21,709 nt of DNA from Methylovulum sp. (GCA_004299465.1 SCST01000395.1:1-21709), one strand, 5' to 3'. Positions 7,117 through 15,276 are shown, counted from the stretch's first letter. Translations and numbers: made by a program. Notes: generated from the letters alone by a model not told the origin.

Positions 7117-8205
7117 TTAAAGGCCAGCCAAACTGTTTCTCAACGCGCTAATAAACGCGCTATTTTCGCTATCGGTGCCTATCGTAACGCGCAAGCAATC
7201 ACTGAGTAAGCCGCCTTGCGGATTGATGTTTTTAATTAACACGCCTTGCCGTTTGACGGACTCGTAGACCTTATCCGCTTGGCCTTGGCGTGTCCTGAAC
7301 AGGATAAAATTCGCCGAACTGGGATAGGCGGTGATGCCGTCCATAGCATTTAGCTGGTTAAATACAAGGGTGCGGTTTGCAGAGATAGCTTGCGTCTGCT
7401 GGTCGAACAGCGCCTTGTGGGTCAGTGCAAAATCGGCGCTGAGCTGGGTCAGGCAGTTGATGTTATAAGGCAGGCGGATTTTATTGAGCTGTTCGATGAG
7501 CGCCGGGTTGCCTGCGATATAACCTAAACGCAAGCCTGCCAGTCCCAGCTTGGATAGGGTTCGCATAAGCAATAAGTTGTCATACTCTTCCAAAGCAGTG
7601 ATAAAACTGGCATCGGCAAAAGGCGCGTAGGCTTCATCGATGATGACCAGGCCTTTAGCGGCTTTTATGATGCGGTGTATGGCGACCGGGTCAAATAAGT
7701 TGCCGGTAGGGTTGTTGGGGTAGGCGATAAAAACAACGGCGGGGCGGTGCTGTTCGATAGCCGCCAGCATGGCGGGCAAGTCCAGCTCAAAGCCGTCGGC
7801 AAGTAACGGGACGCCGTGATAGTCCAAGCCTAGGCAATGGCTGATTTGCCGGTACATGACAAAGCCCGGAGCGGGCGACAAAACGCCGGCTGTAGGCGGT
7901 AGCGCCATTAACAGCAACTGGATGATTTCATCGGAACCGTTGCCGAGCAAGATAGCGTGTTGACCAGGGATTTGATCATGCATGCGGATGGTTTGCACCA
8001 ATTGTTGCGCTTCCGGGTCGGGATAGCGGTTCAGCGGGCAGTCCCTGAGCGTTTCCAGCCAGCGTGTTTTAAGCGCTTCGGGCCAGCCGTAGGGGTTTTC
8101 CATCGCATCCAGCTTGATTAAACCACCGGCATCGGCGACCTTGTACGCGGACATCGCCAGGACTTCTTTACGGAAAAGAGAAGAAGTCAGTGAGTTTTGT
8201 GTCAT
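7117..8205 (-). CDS. hisC: Histidinol-phosphate aminotransferase
   Basis: A 362-residue PLP enzyme that converts imidazole acetol phosphate and glutamate to histidinol phosphate. Visible class II aminotransferase features are KLDAMENPYGWP at the N-terminus, the GNGSDE cofactor loop (88-93), YPNNPTG (162-168), DEAYAPF (190-196) and the PLP lysine Lys219 in TLSKLGLAGLRLGY. Length is normal. The start ATG has AGGA seven bases upstream. It lies in the hisG-hisD-hisC order but is separated from hisD by 168 bases with an inverted repeat. Confidence 0.95.
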   Translation of the reverse strand: MTQNSLTSSLFRKEVLAMSAYKVADAGGLIKLDAMENPYGWPEALKTRWLETLRDCPLNRYPDPEAQQLVQTIRMHDQIPGQHAILLGNGSDEIIQLLLMALPPTAGVLSPAPGFVMYRQISHCLGLDYHGVPLLADGFELDLPAMLAAIEQHRPAVVFIAYPNNPTGNLFDPVAIHRIIKAAKGLVIIDEAYAPFADASFITALEEYDNLLLMRTLSKLGLAGLRLGYIAGNPALIEQLNKIRLPYNINCLTQLSADFALTHKALFDQQTQAISANRTLVFNQLNAMDGITAYPSSANFILFRTRQGQADKVYESVKRQGVLIKNINPQGGLLSDCLRVTIGTDSENSAFISALRNSLAGL

Positions 8206-8227
8206 GGGTTGATCCTAGAAAATCATA

Positions 8228-8336
8228 GTCCACAAAAAATACGGGAACATTCAAATAGATACCCTGCTGTAGATCGTTATCCAGCGGGTGAATGGCTGTG
8301 CATACAGCACTGATTTATTTCGTGTTTTTCGTGGAC
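8228..8336. repeat. Imperfect inverted repeat between hisD and hisC
   Basis: GTCCACAAAAAATACG (8228-8243) and CGTGTTTTTCGTGGAC (8321-8336) match as inverted arms at 14 of 16 positions, enclosing about 77 bases. A small hairpin GCTGT-GCAT-ACAGC lies inside. No gene is in the 168-base gap. It could be a decayed small repeat element. Confidence 0.4.
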
Positions 8337-8373
8337 AAAACGCTGTTTTAAGGTTGATTGCCTTGTTCGCGGA

Positions 8374-9678
8374 TTACTTGATCCGGTATTCAGCCGAGCG
8401 CGCATGCGCCGTCAAACTTTCGCCGCGCGCCAATATCGATGCCGTTCGTCCCAATCTATTCGCGCCTGCTTCGGAACAATTGATCAGACTGCTGCGTTTT
8501 TGGAAGTCATAAACGCCTAATGGCGATGAAAAACGCGCCGTACTCGAGGTCGGCAAGACGTGATTAGGGCCTGCACAATAATCGCCCAGGGCTTCGGCGG
8601 TATGCCGACCCATGAAAATCGCGCCGGCGTGGCGGATGTTCCGGCATAAGGCTTCAGGGTCTGCGACAGAGAGTTCCAGATGTTCCGGCGCGATACGGTT
8701 CGCGACATCGACGGCCTGGTCCAGGTGCTCGACTTTGATGAAAGCGCCGCGCGCAGTCAATGAAGCCTTGATGATGTTGGCGCGCTCCATTTCCAGCAAT
8801 AACTTGTTGATGCTTTGCTCGACGGCGTCCAGGAAGTGATCGTCATGGCTGATTAATATAGACTGGGCGTTTTCATCATGTTCAGCCTGCGAAAACAAGT
8901 CCATCGCAATCCAGTCGGGATTGGTAAGGCCATCGCAGATGACCAGGATTTCCGACGGCCCTGCGATCATGTCGATGCCGACTTGCCCGAACACGAGTTT
9001 TTTGGCCGTAGCGACATAAATATTGCCGGGACCGACGATCTTGGCGACGGCGGGGATGGTTTCGGTGCCATAAGCCAATGCGGCGACGGCTTGTGCGCCG
9101 CCGATCGCAAAGGCCCGGTCTACGCCGGCCAAGTAGGCGGCGGCCAATACCAGTGCATTGGTTTCGCCGTAAGGTGTTGGCACCACCATGACCAGTTCGC
9201 CCACGCCTGCGACTTTTGCCGGTATCGCGTTCATTAATACCGAAGACGGATAGGCCGCTTTGCCACCCGGCACATAAAGGCCGACGCTGTCCAGCGGCGT
9301 GATTTTTTGCCCCAGCACGGTACCGTCCGCTTCTTCATACTGCCAGGATTGCAGTTTCTGGTGCTCGGCATACGCACGGATGCGCTCAGAGGCGATTTGC
9401 AGAGCCTGGGCTTGCTCGGCGGGCAGGTTGTCCCACGCGGCTTTCAACGTTGCTTTAGGCAGTTCCAGTTCTTTGGCATTCGTGATGTCTCTGTGGTCAA
9501 AGCGGTTGGTGTAGTCGATGACGGCGGCGTCGCCGTTTTTGCGAACATCGGCAATAATCGCGAGGACACGCTGCTGTATTTCCAAGTCATCGCTTTCATC
9601 AAAGGCTAGCAGCTGTTGCAATTGCCGGTTAAAATCGGCCGATGATGCATCGAGTTTAGTGATGTTTAGCATGGGCAT
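8374..9678 (-). CDS. hisD: Histidinol dehydrogenase
   Basis: A 434-residue Zn-dependent enzyme that performs the last two oxidations from histidinol to histidine with NAD+. Full family length. Visible motifs are VGLYVPGGKAAYPSSVLMNAIPA, GGAQAVAALAYGTE, the nucleotide/Zn region VGPGNIYVATAKK, AGPSEILV, the SQAEHDENAQSIL block with catalytic Glu/His, and the C-terminal GDYCAGPNHVLPT. The ATG at 9678 sits five bases past the hisG stop, and its AAAAGG ribosome site overlaps that stop, so coupling is likely. A second ATG two codons later is also possible. Confidence 0.96.
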   Translation of the reverse strand: MPMLNITKLDASSADFNRQLQQLLAFDESDDLEIQQRVLAIIADVRKNGDAAVIDYTNRFDHRDITNAKELELPKATLKAAWDNLPAEQAQALQIASERIRAYAEHQKLQSWQYEEADGTVLGQKITPLDSVGLYVPGGKAAYPSSVLMNAIPAKVAGVGELVMVVPTPYGETNALVLAAAYLAGVDRAFAIGGAQAVAALAYGTETIPAVAKIVGPGNIYVATAKKLVFGQVGIDMIAGPSEILVICDGLTNPDWIAMDLFSQAEHDENAQSILISHDDHFLDAVEQSINKLLLEMERANIIKASLTARGAFIKVEHLDQAVDVANRIAPEHLELSVADPEALCRNIRHAGAIFMGRHTAEALGDYCAGPNHVLPTSSTARFSSPLGVYDFQKRSSLINCSEAGANRLGRTASILARGESLTAHARSAEYRIK

Positions 9679-9683
9679 GGTGA

Positions 9684-10310
9684 TTACCTTTTAGCAAGGG
9701 TTTGTTCAAATTGCTCCAGCAACAGGGCAATGTCCTTGTTTTTCATTTTCATCGCCGCTTTATTGACGACTAGCCGTGAGCTGATAGCCATGATGAGTTC
9801 GCGCGGTTCCAGGTCGTTAGCGCGTAAGGTATTGCCGGTATCGACCAGGTCGACGATGCAGTCGGCAAGCCCGACCAACGGCGCCAGTTCCATAGAGCCG
9901 TATAATTTGATGATCTCCGCCTGTATGCCCAAGTCTGCAAAGTAACGTTGCGCGGTTTTGACATATTTTGTCGCGACACGGACGCGACCGGAAATGGCCG
10001 GCGCGTCTTTATGGGCGGCGGTCATCAGGCGGCAGCGGGCGATGTTTAAGTCCAGCGGCTCATATAAGCCTTCCGTGCCGTGTTCAAGCAAGACATCCTT
10101 GCCGGCTATGCCCAAATCGGCGGCGCCGTATTCAACGAAAGTCGGCACATCGGTCGCGCGGATAATGACCAGTTGCACATCGGGCCGGGTGGTTTGCAAG
10201 ATCAATTTGCGGCAAGTGGCGGGGTCGTCAGTCGGGATGATGCCCGCTTCGGCCAGGAAGGGCAGGGCTTCTTCATAAATCCTGCCTTTAGAGACGGCGA
10301 TTGTTAGCAT
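9684..10310 (-). CDS. hisG: ATP phosphoribosyltransferase, short form
   Basis: A 208-residue enzyme that catalyses the first step of histidine biosynthesis (ATP + PRPP). It is the short form, without the C-terminal regulatory ACT-like domain; short-form enzymes need the HisRS-like partner HisZ, which is not in this window. Features include LTIAVSKGRIYEEALPFL, the VEYGAADLGIAGKDVL segment and the PRPP-binding DCIVDLVDTGNTLRAN. The start is nine bases past the murA stop, with AAAGG six bases upstream of the ATG. Confidence 0.95.
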   Translation of the reverse strand: MLTIAVSKGRIYEEALPFLAEAGIIPTDDPATCRKLILQTTRPDVQLVIIRATDVPTFVEYGAADLGIAGKDVLLEHGTEGLYEPLDLNIARCRLMTAAHKDAPAISGRVRVATKYVKTAQRYFADLGIQAEIIKLYGSMELAPLVGLADCIVDLVDTGNTLRANDLEPRELIMAISSRLVVNKAAMKMKNKDIALLLEQFEQTLAKR

Positions 10311-10319
10311 GGTAAGCCT

Positions 10320-11585
10320 TTATTTTGCGACGCGGCGTATCGTCGCGCCCAATTGCGTGAGTTTTTCTTCGATATGGTCATAACCGCGGTCGATATGGTA
10401 AATGCGGTCAACCAGGGTGCTGCCTTCTGCGATCAGCGCGGCGATCACCAGGCTGGCCGATGCGCGCAAATCGGTCGCCATGACCGGGGCGCCCGTGAGC
10501 CTTTTAATGCCCGTACAGATCGCGGTGTTGGATTCCAGCCTGATGTCCGCGCCCATGCGTTGCAGTTCCTGCACATGCATGAAACGGTTTTCAAAAATCG
10601 TCTCGGTAATAATGCCGACGCCTTCCGCAATCGTGTTCAGTGCGATAAATTGTGCCTGCATATCGGTTGGAAATGCAGGATAGGGTGCGGTACGCAGCGA
10701 TACGGCTTTGGGTTTTTTGCCGTGCATGTCCAGTTGAATCCAGTCGTCGCCTGTTGTGATGTCGGCGCCGGCTTCGATGAGTTTATCGAGAACCGCATCG
10801 AGAATGCCGGGGCGGGTATTCTTTAACTTGACTTTGCCGCCGGTAATCGCGGCGGCAACCAGGTAGGTGCCGGTTTCGATGCGGTCAGGCAGGATGTCGT
10901 AGTGAATGCTTTCCCGGCCCAGTTTTTCCACGCCTTCTATGACCAGCACGTCGCTGCCTACGCCGGAAATCTTTGCGCCCATTTTGTTCAGGAAATGCGC
11001 AAGATCGGTCACTTCCGGTTCTTTTGCGGCATTTTCGATGATAGTTGTGCCTTCCGCGAGGACCGCCGCCATCAGTAAGTTTTCTGTACCGGTCACCGTG
11101 ACTTGCTCCAACACCAGCCGGCAACCTTTCAGGCGGGTGGCTTTAGCATGGATATAGCCGCCTTCGACGGTAATCTCGGCGCCCATTTTCATCATGCCGT
11201 TAAGGTGAATATCGACGGGTCGCGTGCCGATCGCGCAGCCGCCCGGCAATGACACATGGGCTTCGCCGAAGCGCGTCAGCAATGGTCCTAACACGAGTAT
11301 CGAGGCCCGCATGGTTTTGACCAGCTCGTAAGGCGCTTCGTAGCTGGTAATCGTGCTGCTGTCGACTTCGATATTCATTTTTTCATCGACGAGCAGGTGC
11401 ACGCCCATGCGCCCCAATAACTCCATCGTCGTCGTGATGTCATGCAGGTGCGGGATGTTGCCGACGCTAACCGGGGCTTCGGAAAGCAAGGTCGCCGCCA
11501 GGATCGGCAGGGCGGCGTTTTTGGCGCCGGAAATGCGTAGTTCGCCGGAAAGTTGTGCGCCGCCGGTAATAATTAATTTATCCAT
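10320..11585 (-). CDS. murA: UDP-N-acetylglucosamine 1-carboxyvinyltransferase
   Basis: The 421-residue cytoplasmic enzyme that transfers enolpyruvate from PEP to UDP-GlcNAc, the first committed step of peptidoglycan synthesis and the target of fosfomycin. Lys22-Asn23 (SGAKNAALP) and the catalytic Cys117 in LPGGCAIGTRPVDIHL are present, so the protein should be fosfomycin-sensitive in principle. The C-terminal DRIYHIDRGYDHIEEKL is typical. It follows mlaB by 60 bases and precedes hisG, a common gammaproteobacterial order. The ATG region is tandemly duplicated (11578-11605) and lacks a clear Shine-Dalgarno site. Confidence 0.97.
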   Translation of the reverse strand: MDKLIITGGAQLSGELRISGAKNAALPILAATLLSEAPVSVGNIPHLHDITTTMELLGRMGVHLLVDEKMNIEVDSSTITSYEAPYELVKTMRASILVLGPLLTRFGEAHVSLPGGCAIGTRPVDIHLNGMMKMGAEITVEGGYIHAKATRLKGCRLVLEQVTVTGTENLLMAAVLAEGTTIIENAAKEPEVTDLAHFLNKMGAKISGVGSDVLVIEGVEKLGRESIHYDILPDRIETGTYLVAAAITGGKVKLKNTRPGILDAVLDKLIEAGADITTGDDWIQLDMHGKKPKAVSLRTAPYPAFPTDMQAQFIALNTIAEGVGIITETIFENRFMHVQELQRMGADIRLESNTAICTGIKRLTGAPVMATDLRASASLVIAALIAEGSTLVDRIYHIDRGYDHIEEKLTQLGATIRRVAK

Positions 11586-11605
11586 AGTGTGTTATCCATA
11601 GTGTG
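11578..11605 (-). repeat. 14-bp tandem duplication over the murA start codon
   Basis: CACACTATGGATAA occurs twice, back to back (11592-11605 and 11578-11591, minus strand). Each copy carries an ATG. The downstream ATG (11585) starts murA; the upstream ATG (11599) is shifted out of frame and would encode an 8-codon peptide that ends inside murA. Confidence 0.85.
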
Positions 11606-11645
11606 ATGTGTCATCCATACAAGGTGTGGAGGTCGTCAGGCAGGC

Positions 11646-11972
11646 TCAGTCGTCAGGCTGGGCGCTAAAGTAGCTGGTGTCATCAAGGCCGCTGAGTTTG
11701 GCCAGGTTAAGCAGTTGCTTAGGGATTTTTTTAAATCGTAATGGCGTCCGTTTGCCGCGGGCATAGCGAATCCATTCAATCATCAACGCCAGCCCCGCGC
11801 TGTCCGTATTGGAAACACCGCTTAAGTCCACGGTGATTTCTTTGGCCGAGCTTAAAAAAGCGAGTGATTTTACGGTATCTTTGCCGATAGTTAAAAAAGT
11901 TAAATCACCGCCTACGGAAAAACATCCCGCACCTTCGTCAATGATTTGCAGGCCGGTCATACCGTTACTCAC
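11646..11972 (-). CDS. mlaB: STAS-domain protein of the Mla phospholipid transporter
   Basis: A 108-residue cytoplasmic STAS protein that binds the MlaF ATPase and supports the MlaFEDB complex. The STAS core motif is VDLSGVSNTDSAGLALMIEW (about residues 48-67); Ser58 takes the place of the Thr found in the E. coli protein. GTG at 11972 is chosen (GGA eight bases upstream; eight-base overlap with mlaD); an ATG four codons later at 11960 is a fair alternative. It follows mlaD directly: no mlaC lies between them, and no ibaG/bolA gene follows before murA. Confidence 0.85.
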   Translation of the reverse strand: MSNGMTGLQIIDEGAGCFSVGGDLTFLTIGKDTVKSLAFLSSAKEITVDLSGVSNTDSAGLALMIEWIRYARGKRTPLRFKKIPKQLLNLAKLSGLDDTSYFSAQPDD

Positions 11973-12435
11973 TTTTTTCTTCCGCGGCTTTGAACAGGAA
12001 TTGCCCGATCGCCTTTTCGAGAATAATAGCGGGCTGCGTAATGTCTATTTTATCGTTATTTTTCAGGTAAGACTCCGAGCCGCCCGGCTCCAGGTTAACA
12101 TATTGTTCGCCTAGGAGTCCCGCAGTAAAAATGCTGGCCGTCGTATCGTCGGGCAAGGTATTGTATCGGCTATCGATGCTCATCGTGACGACGGATTCGT
12201 AGGTTTTGACATCAAAATGGATGTCGCTGACCTGGCCTATCTTAACGCCGGCGGCGGATACCGGGGACTTGACTTTTAAGCCGCCGGAGTTTTCAAAACG
12301 CGCGGTAATCGTGTAGCTGTCCCGCTGCGAAAAAGAGCTTAAATTACTGACTTGAAGGCTGAGAAAAAAAAGCCCTGCGATACCTGCGGCGACGAAAAGC
12401 CCGACAAACGTATCCTGAGTGCTGGTGTGCTGCAT
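11965..12435 (-). CDS. mlaD: Outer membrane lipid asymmetry transporter, MCE protein MlaD
   Basis: A 156-residue inner-membrane protein with one N-terminal helix (FVGLFVAAGIAGLFFLSLQV) and one MCE domain: the FENSGGLKVKSPVSAAGVKIGQV core is diagnostic and GLLGEQYVNLEPGGS ends it. It forms the hexameric ring that passes phospholipid between MlaFE and the periplasm. The start at 12435 is chosen because GGAG lies nine bases upstream and MQHTSTQDTFVGLF aligns with relatives. The alternative ATG at 12450 overlaps mlaE by 14 bases. Confidence 0.9.
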   Translation of the reverse strand: MQHTSTQDTFVGLFVAAGIAGLFFLSLQVSNLSSFSQRDSYTITARFENSGGLKVKSPVSAAGVKIGQVSDIHFDVKTYESVVTMSIDSRYNTLPDDTTASIFTAGLLGEQYVNLEPGGSESYLKNNDKIDITQPAIILEKAIGQFLFKAAEEKSE

Positions 12436-12436
12436 G

Positions 12437-13219
12437 TTAATGATCTCCAAACATGAGAGCGGTGAGAATAAAATCGAGACCTAAAATACTAAAGGCGGAA
12501 TTGACGACGGTGCGCGTGGTGGCCCGGCTTACGCCTTCAGAGGTGGGGATGGCGTCATAACCTTCAAACAAGGCTATCCACGACGTGACGAAGCCGAATA
12601 CGATGCTTTTGATAACGCCGTTGACAATATCATCCCGGAAATCGAGCTTTGCTTGCATTTGCGACCAGTAAGCGCCTTCGTCAAGGCCCAATAAACCCGA
12701 GCCTACGAGCTGTCCGCCGATAATGCCGACCGCGCTGAACAACGCGGCCAGCAAGGGCATCGATAATAATCCGGCTAAAAAGCGCGGCGAGATGATGCGC
12801 TTGATCGGGTCAACCGCCATCATTTCCATGCCGGATAATTGTTCGGTCGCTTTCATCAGGCCGATTTCCGCCGTTAGTGCGGAACCCGCGCGGCCTGCGA
12901 ACAGCAGCGCCGATACCACGGGCCCGAGTTCCCTGACCAAGGATGCCGCCACCATGACGCCCAGCGATTCTTCGGCGCCGAAGTCGGACAAGGTGTAATA
13001 GCCTTGCAAGCCCAGCACCATGCCGACAAACAAGCCGGAAATAGTGATGATCAGGAAAGACAGGACGCCGACGGAATACAGTTGATTAAGCAGCAAGCGG
13101 GGGCGCGGCAATACGCTGAGAATGCCGGACACGGTCTGTAATAAAAAGAAAGTGCCCCGGCCCAGCTTGTTAAAGCTGGTGCGCGTTTGTTTCCCCAGGT
13201 TTTGTAAGTTGTGAATCAT
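12437..13219 (-). CDS. mlaE: Phospholipid ABC transporter permease MlaE
   Basis: A 260-residue permease of the MlaE/DUF140 family with about five to six membrane helices. Family hallmarks are GLFVGMVLGLQGYYTLSDFGAEESLGVMVAASLVRELGPVVSALLFAGRAGSALTAEIGLMKATEQLSGMEMMAVDPIKRIISPR and the later FGFVTSWIALFEGYDA coupling region (quoted segments are contiguous in residues 55-150 and about 205-225). It works as a dimer with MlaF in the inner membrane. It starts 12 bases after mlaF; the ribosome site is weak, so coupling to mlaF is probable. Confidence 0.94.
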   Translation of the reverse strand: MIHNLQNLGKQTRTSFNKLGRGTFFLLQTVSGILSVLPRPRLLLNQLYSVGVLSFLIITISGLFVGMVLGLQGYYTLSDFGAEESLGVMVAASLVRELGPVVSALLFAGRAGSALTAEIGLMKATEQLSGMEMMAVDPIKRIISPRFLAGLLSMPLLAALFSAVGIIGGQLVGSGLLGLDEGAYWSQMQAKLDFRDDIVNGVIKSIVFGFVTSWIALFEGYDAIPTSEGVSRATTRTVVNSAFSILGLDFILTALMFGDH

Positions 13220-13231
13220 CTTAGCGGGCCA

Positions 13232-14059
13232 TTAATAACGTTTTCCGGATGACAGCAAATCATCAACATAGTCTTTTGCCGGGTAGTGAAAATGCACGGG
13301 ACCGTCGGCCGCTCCGGTCATGAATTGCTGGATCCATGCGGATGTCGATTGCTGAATGGCCGCCGGGCTGCCCTGGCCGACAACCCTGCCTTCGGAGATC
13401 ACATAGATATAATCGGCAATCAGCGATGTTTCATGGACATCGTGAGAGACGATAATGCTGGTGAGTCCCAGCGTATTGTTCAGCGCTTTAATGAGATGCG
13501 CCAGAGCGCCCATGGAAATGGGGTCCTGGCCGGTAAACGGCTCATCGTAAAGTATCATCATCGGGTCCAGCGCAATGGCTCTTGCCAGCGCAATACGCCT
13601 GGCCATGCCGCCGGACAGTTCATTCGGCATCAGGTGTCTTGCGCCTCTTAAACCGACCGCCTGCAGTTTCATCAATACCAGTGTGCGGATCATCGATTCG
13701 GACAGGCGGGTGTGTTCTCGCAAAGGGAAGGCCACGTTATCGTACACGCTCATGTCCGTTAACAGCGCTCCGCTTTGAAACAGCATGCCGATACGCTTGC
13801 GTAGCTCATAGAGCTGGTCCCGGCGCAATTGATGGACATTTTGGCCGTCTACGGTAACCGAGCCTTGTTCAGGAAACAGTTGTCCCCCGATCAGTTTCAA
13901 TAATGTGGTTTTGCCGGTACCGCTAGGGCCCATGATGGCGGTAATTTTGCCGCGTTCAAAATCCAGTGAAATATCATCGAATATTTTTTTGTCGCCACGG
14001 GAAAAAGATAAATGTCGAACGGAAACCAAACTGTTCAGGGGAGGGGCGCTGTTGTCCAT
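13232..14059 (-). CDS. mlaF: Phospholipid ABC transporter ATPase MlaF
   Basis: A 275-residue ABC ATPase. Walker A is GPSGTGKTT (44-52), the Q-loop is in MLFQSGALL (92-100), the signature is LSGGM (148-152), Walker B is MMILYDEP (167-174) and the switch His is His206. It powers MlaFEDB lipid transport. It is first in the run mlaF-E-D-B-murA-hisG-D-C. The start has no strong ribosome site. A sigma70-like promoter lies about 40-70 bases upstream. The C-terminal 25 residues (HFHYPAKDYVDDLLSS) match the MlaF tail that contacts the partner subunit. Confidence 0.94.
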   Translation of the reverse strand: MDNSAPPLNSLVSVRHLSFSRGDKKIFDDISLDFERGKITAIMGPSGTGKTTLLKLIGGQLFPEQGSVTVDGQNVHQLRRDQLYELRKRIGMLFQSGALLTDMSVYDNVAFPLREHTRLSESMIRTLVLMKLQAVGLRGARHLMPNELSGGMARRIALARAIALDPMMILYDEPFTGQDPISMGALAHLIKALNNTLGLTSIIVSHDVHETSLIADYIYVISEGRVVGQGSPAAIQQSTSAWIQQFMTGAADGPVHFHYPAKDYVDDLLSSGKRY

Positions 14060-14097
14060 GCACGATCAGGGTTATAGGTTACAGATCTAAATCGACT

Positions 14098-14127
14098 ATT
14101 CTCTACGACTCGTCGTTGTTAAGTCAA
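14098..14127 (-). promoter_or_regulatory. Sigma70-like promoter for the mla-murA-his run
   Basis: On the minus strand, TTGACT (14127-14122; 5 of 6 to the -35) and GAGAAT (14103-14098; 4 of 6 to the -10) are 18 bases apart, ending about 38 bases upstream of the mlaF ATG. The spacer contains the near-palindrome ACGAC-GA-GTCGT (14105-14116), a possible operator. Confidence 0.4.
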
Positions 14128-14244
14128 TCTATTGTCGGACTGATTTACTGCGATTGGCGTAAAAAGCAGTCTCGCAGGGTACTTGTGCCTTTGTGCTTAT
14201 AAAGACCAGTTGTCGACGATTGCAAGGATGTATACCTCTGGACT

Positions 14245-14383
14245 AGGCTGTCGAAATAATCGGTTTTTATTTGATTTCAATATCCCGCTTTTTGGAATAC
14301 GTAATATTGACACAACTATTTGAATAAAAAATCCAAATAGCGGAAGCAATATTTAGCTAAAAACCAGTAAATTTCGACAGCCT
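14245..14383. mobile_element. Miniature inverted-repeat transposable element, 139 bp, with 11-bp target duplication
   Basis: Perfect 13-bp terminal inverted repeats AGGCTGTCGAAAT (14245-14257) and its complement (14371-14383) bound the element. Similarity between the two ends continues less exactly for about 50 bases (shared GGTTTTTA and a CCGCT-TTTGGA block). The direct repeat ACCTCTGGACT flanks it on both sides (14234-14244 and 14384-14394), as expected for a target-site duplication. The inside is A/T-rich with no frame for a transposase, so it must be moved in trans. Duplications of 10-13 bp are known for the IS4 family, but the parent element is not identified. Confidence 0.88.
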
Positions 14384-14457
14384 ACCTCTGGACTCTAGCC
14401 GATAATTCACTACCTACCCCGTTAAGAATCGCAGCTCCGACGAAGATTTGAGTACAG

Positions 14458-14488
14458 CCTCCCTACTTATGGTTGTTGAGTTGGGAGG
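14458..14488 (-). terminator. Weak stem-loop after the PP2C gene
   Basis: CCTCCC (14458-14463) and GGGAGG (14483-14488) can pair across a 19-nt loop, 15 bases past the PP2C stop. The stem is short and no T tract follows on the minus strand. Confidence 0.25.
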
Positions 14489-14502
14489 TACAGGATTGAT
14501 AC

Positions 14503-15228
14503 TCAGTGGATTTTCGATTGCCGCGGAGTAAGCACAATCACCGTAACGTTATCCTTGCCTCCGGCTTCCAGGGCGGCCGTAATAAGGCGATCCACCCTGG
14601 CTTGATTGTCGGTCGTTTCGGATAGGATAGTTGCGATGCAGTCATCGGCGACTTCTCCGCTCAGTCCGTCGGAACAAAGCAGCAAGGTATCGTTTTCATC
14701 CAGTTCACCAGACACGCTATCGATCTTGATATTGGCTTTATCGGCTCCCCCCGCGCCCAGCGCCTGAGAAATCACATGACGAGAGGGATGCCCCGGAATC
14801 TCGCTCTCGGTAATCAGGCCGGCATTCAACAGCAACTGGACATAAGAATGGTCTGTAGTGAGCTGATGCAGTGTGCCGTTCCACAGATAGGCGCGGCTAT
14901 CGCCTACCCAGGCGATTTCATAACGCCGACCATCCAGTTTCGCAGCGACCACGGTCGAGCCCATATCCGCAGCTCCCTCGCCTCGCAGGGCTGCGGCTTG
15001 TATCGCACGGTGAGCTGTTTCGATGGCCTCGGTTAGCGGCATGCCTTGCTCGATGCGGCGTGCTATTTCCAAAATAGTTATCCCGCTTGCCACTTCTCCT
15101 GCTCCGTGCCCGCCCATGCCATCCGCTACAACCCACAAGCCGAGTTTCGGCAAAGCGAGAGTGCTGTCCTCGTTTAATTCACGCACTAATCCGGTATGCG
15201 AGCCCAGGGCGAAATCAATGGTTGTCAT
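14503..15228 (-). CDS. PP2C-family serine/threonine protein phosphatase
   Basis: A 241-residue cytoplasmic metal-dependent phosphatase with no extra domain. The canonical blocks are present: RELNEDS (Asp21), VVADGMGGHGAGEVAS (Asp36), STVVAA, WVGDSRAYLW (Asp110), LLLCSDGLSG (Asp187) and GGKDNVTVIV (Asp226). These Asp residues form the two-metal centre. Bacterial proteins of this compact kind usually reverse Hanks-type kinases or act with type VI secretion or FHA proteins; no such partner is in the window. It lies 48 bases after a small membrane protein gene on the same strand. AGGA seven bases upstream supports the start. Confidence 0.92.
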   Translation of the reverse strand: MTTIDFALGSHTGLVRELNEDSTLALPKLGLWVVADGMGGHGAGEVASGITILEIARRIEQGMPLTEAIETAHRAIQAAALRGEGAADMGSTVVAAKLDGRRYEIAWVGDSRAYLWNGTLHQLTTDHSYVQLLLNAGLITESEIPGHPSRHVISQALGAGGADKANIKIDSVSGELDENDTLLLCSDGLSGEVADDCIATILSETTDNQARVDRLITAALEAGGKDNVTVIVLTPRQSKIH

Positions 15229-15276
15229 GTCAATATCCTGTTTGCATCCTTTAGGAAGAGCGGGTCGGTAAAGCGC

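Larger units (their letters stand above)
14060..14502. other. Intergenic region between mlaF and the PP2C gene
   Basis: 443 bases without a gene I can support. It holds the mlaF promoter candidate (14098-14127), a miniature mobile element with its target duplication (14234-14394) and a weak stem-loop near the PP2C gene end (14458-14488). Confidence 0.7.

Noticed and set aside
10353..10826. Plus-strand open frame of 157 codons inside murA
   Set aside because: It is antisense to a full-length conserved gene and shows no domain or ribosome site.
13286..13857. Plus-strand open frames within mlaF
   Set aside because: They are shadows of the mlaF ATPase gene, whose Walker and signature motifs are all intact.
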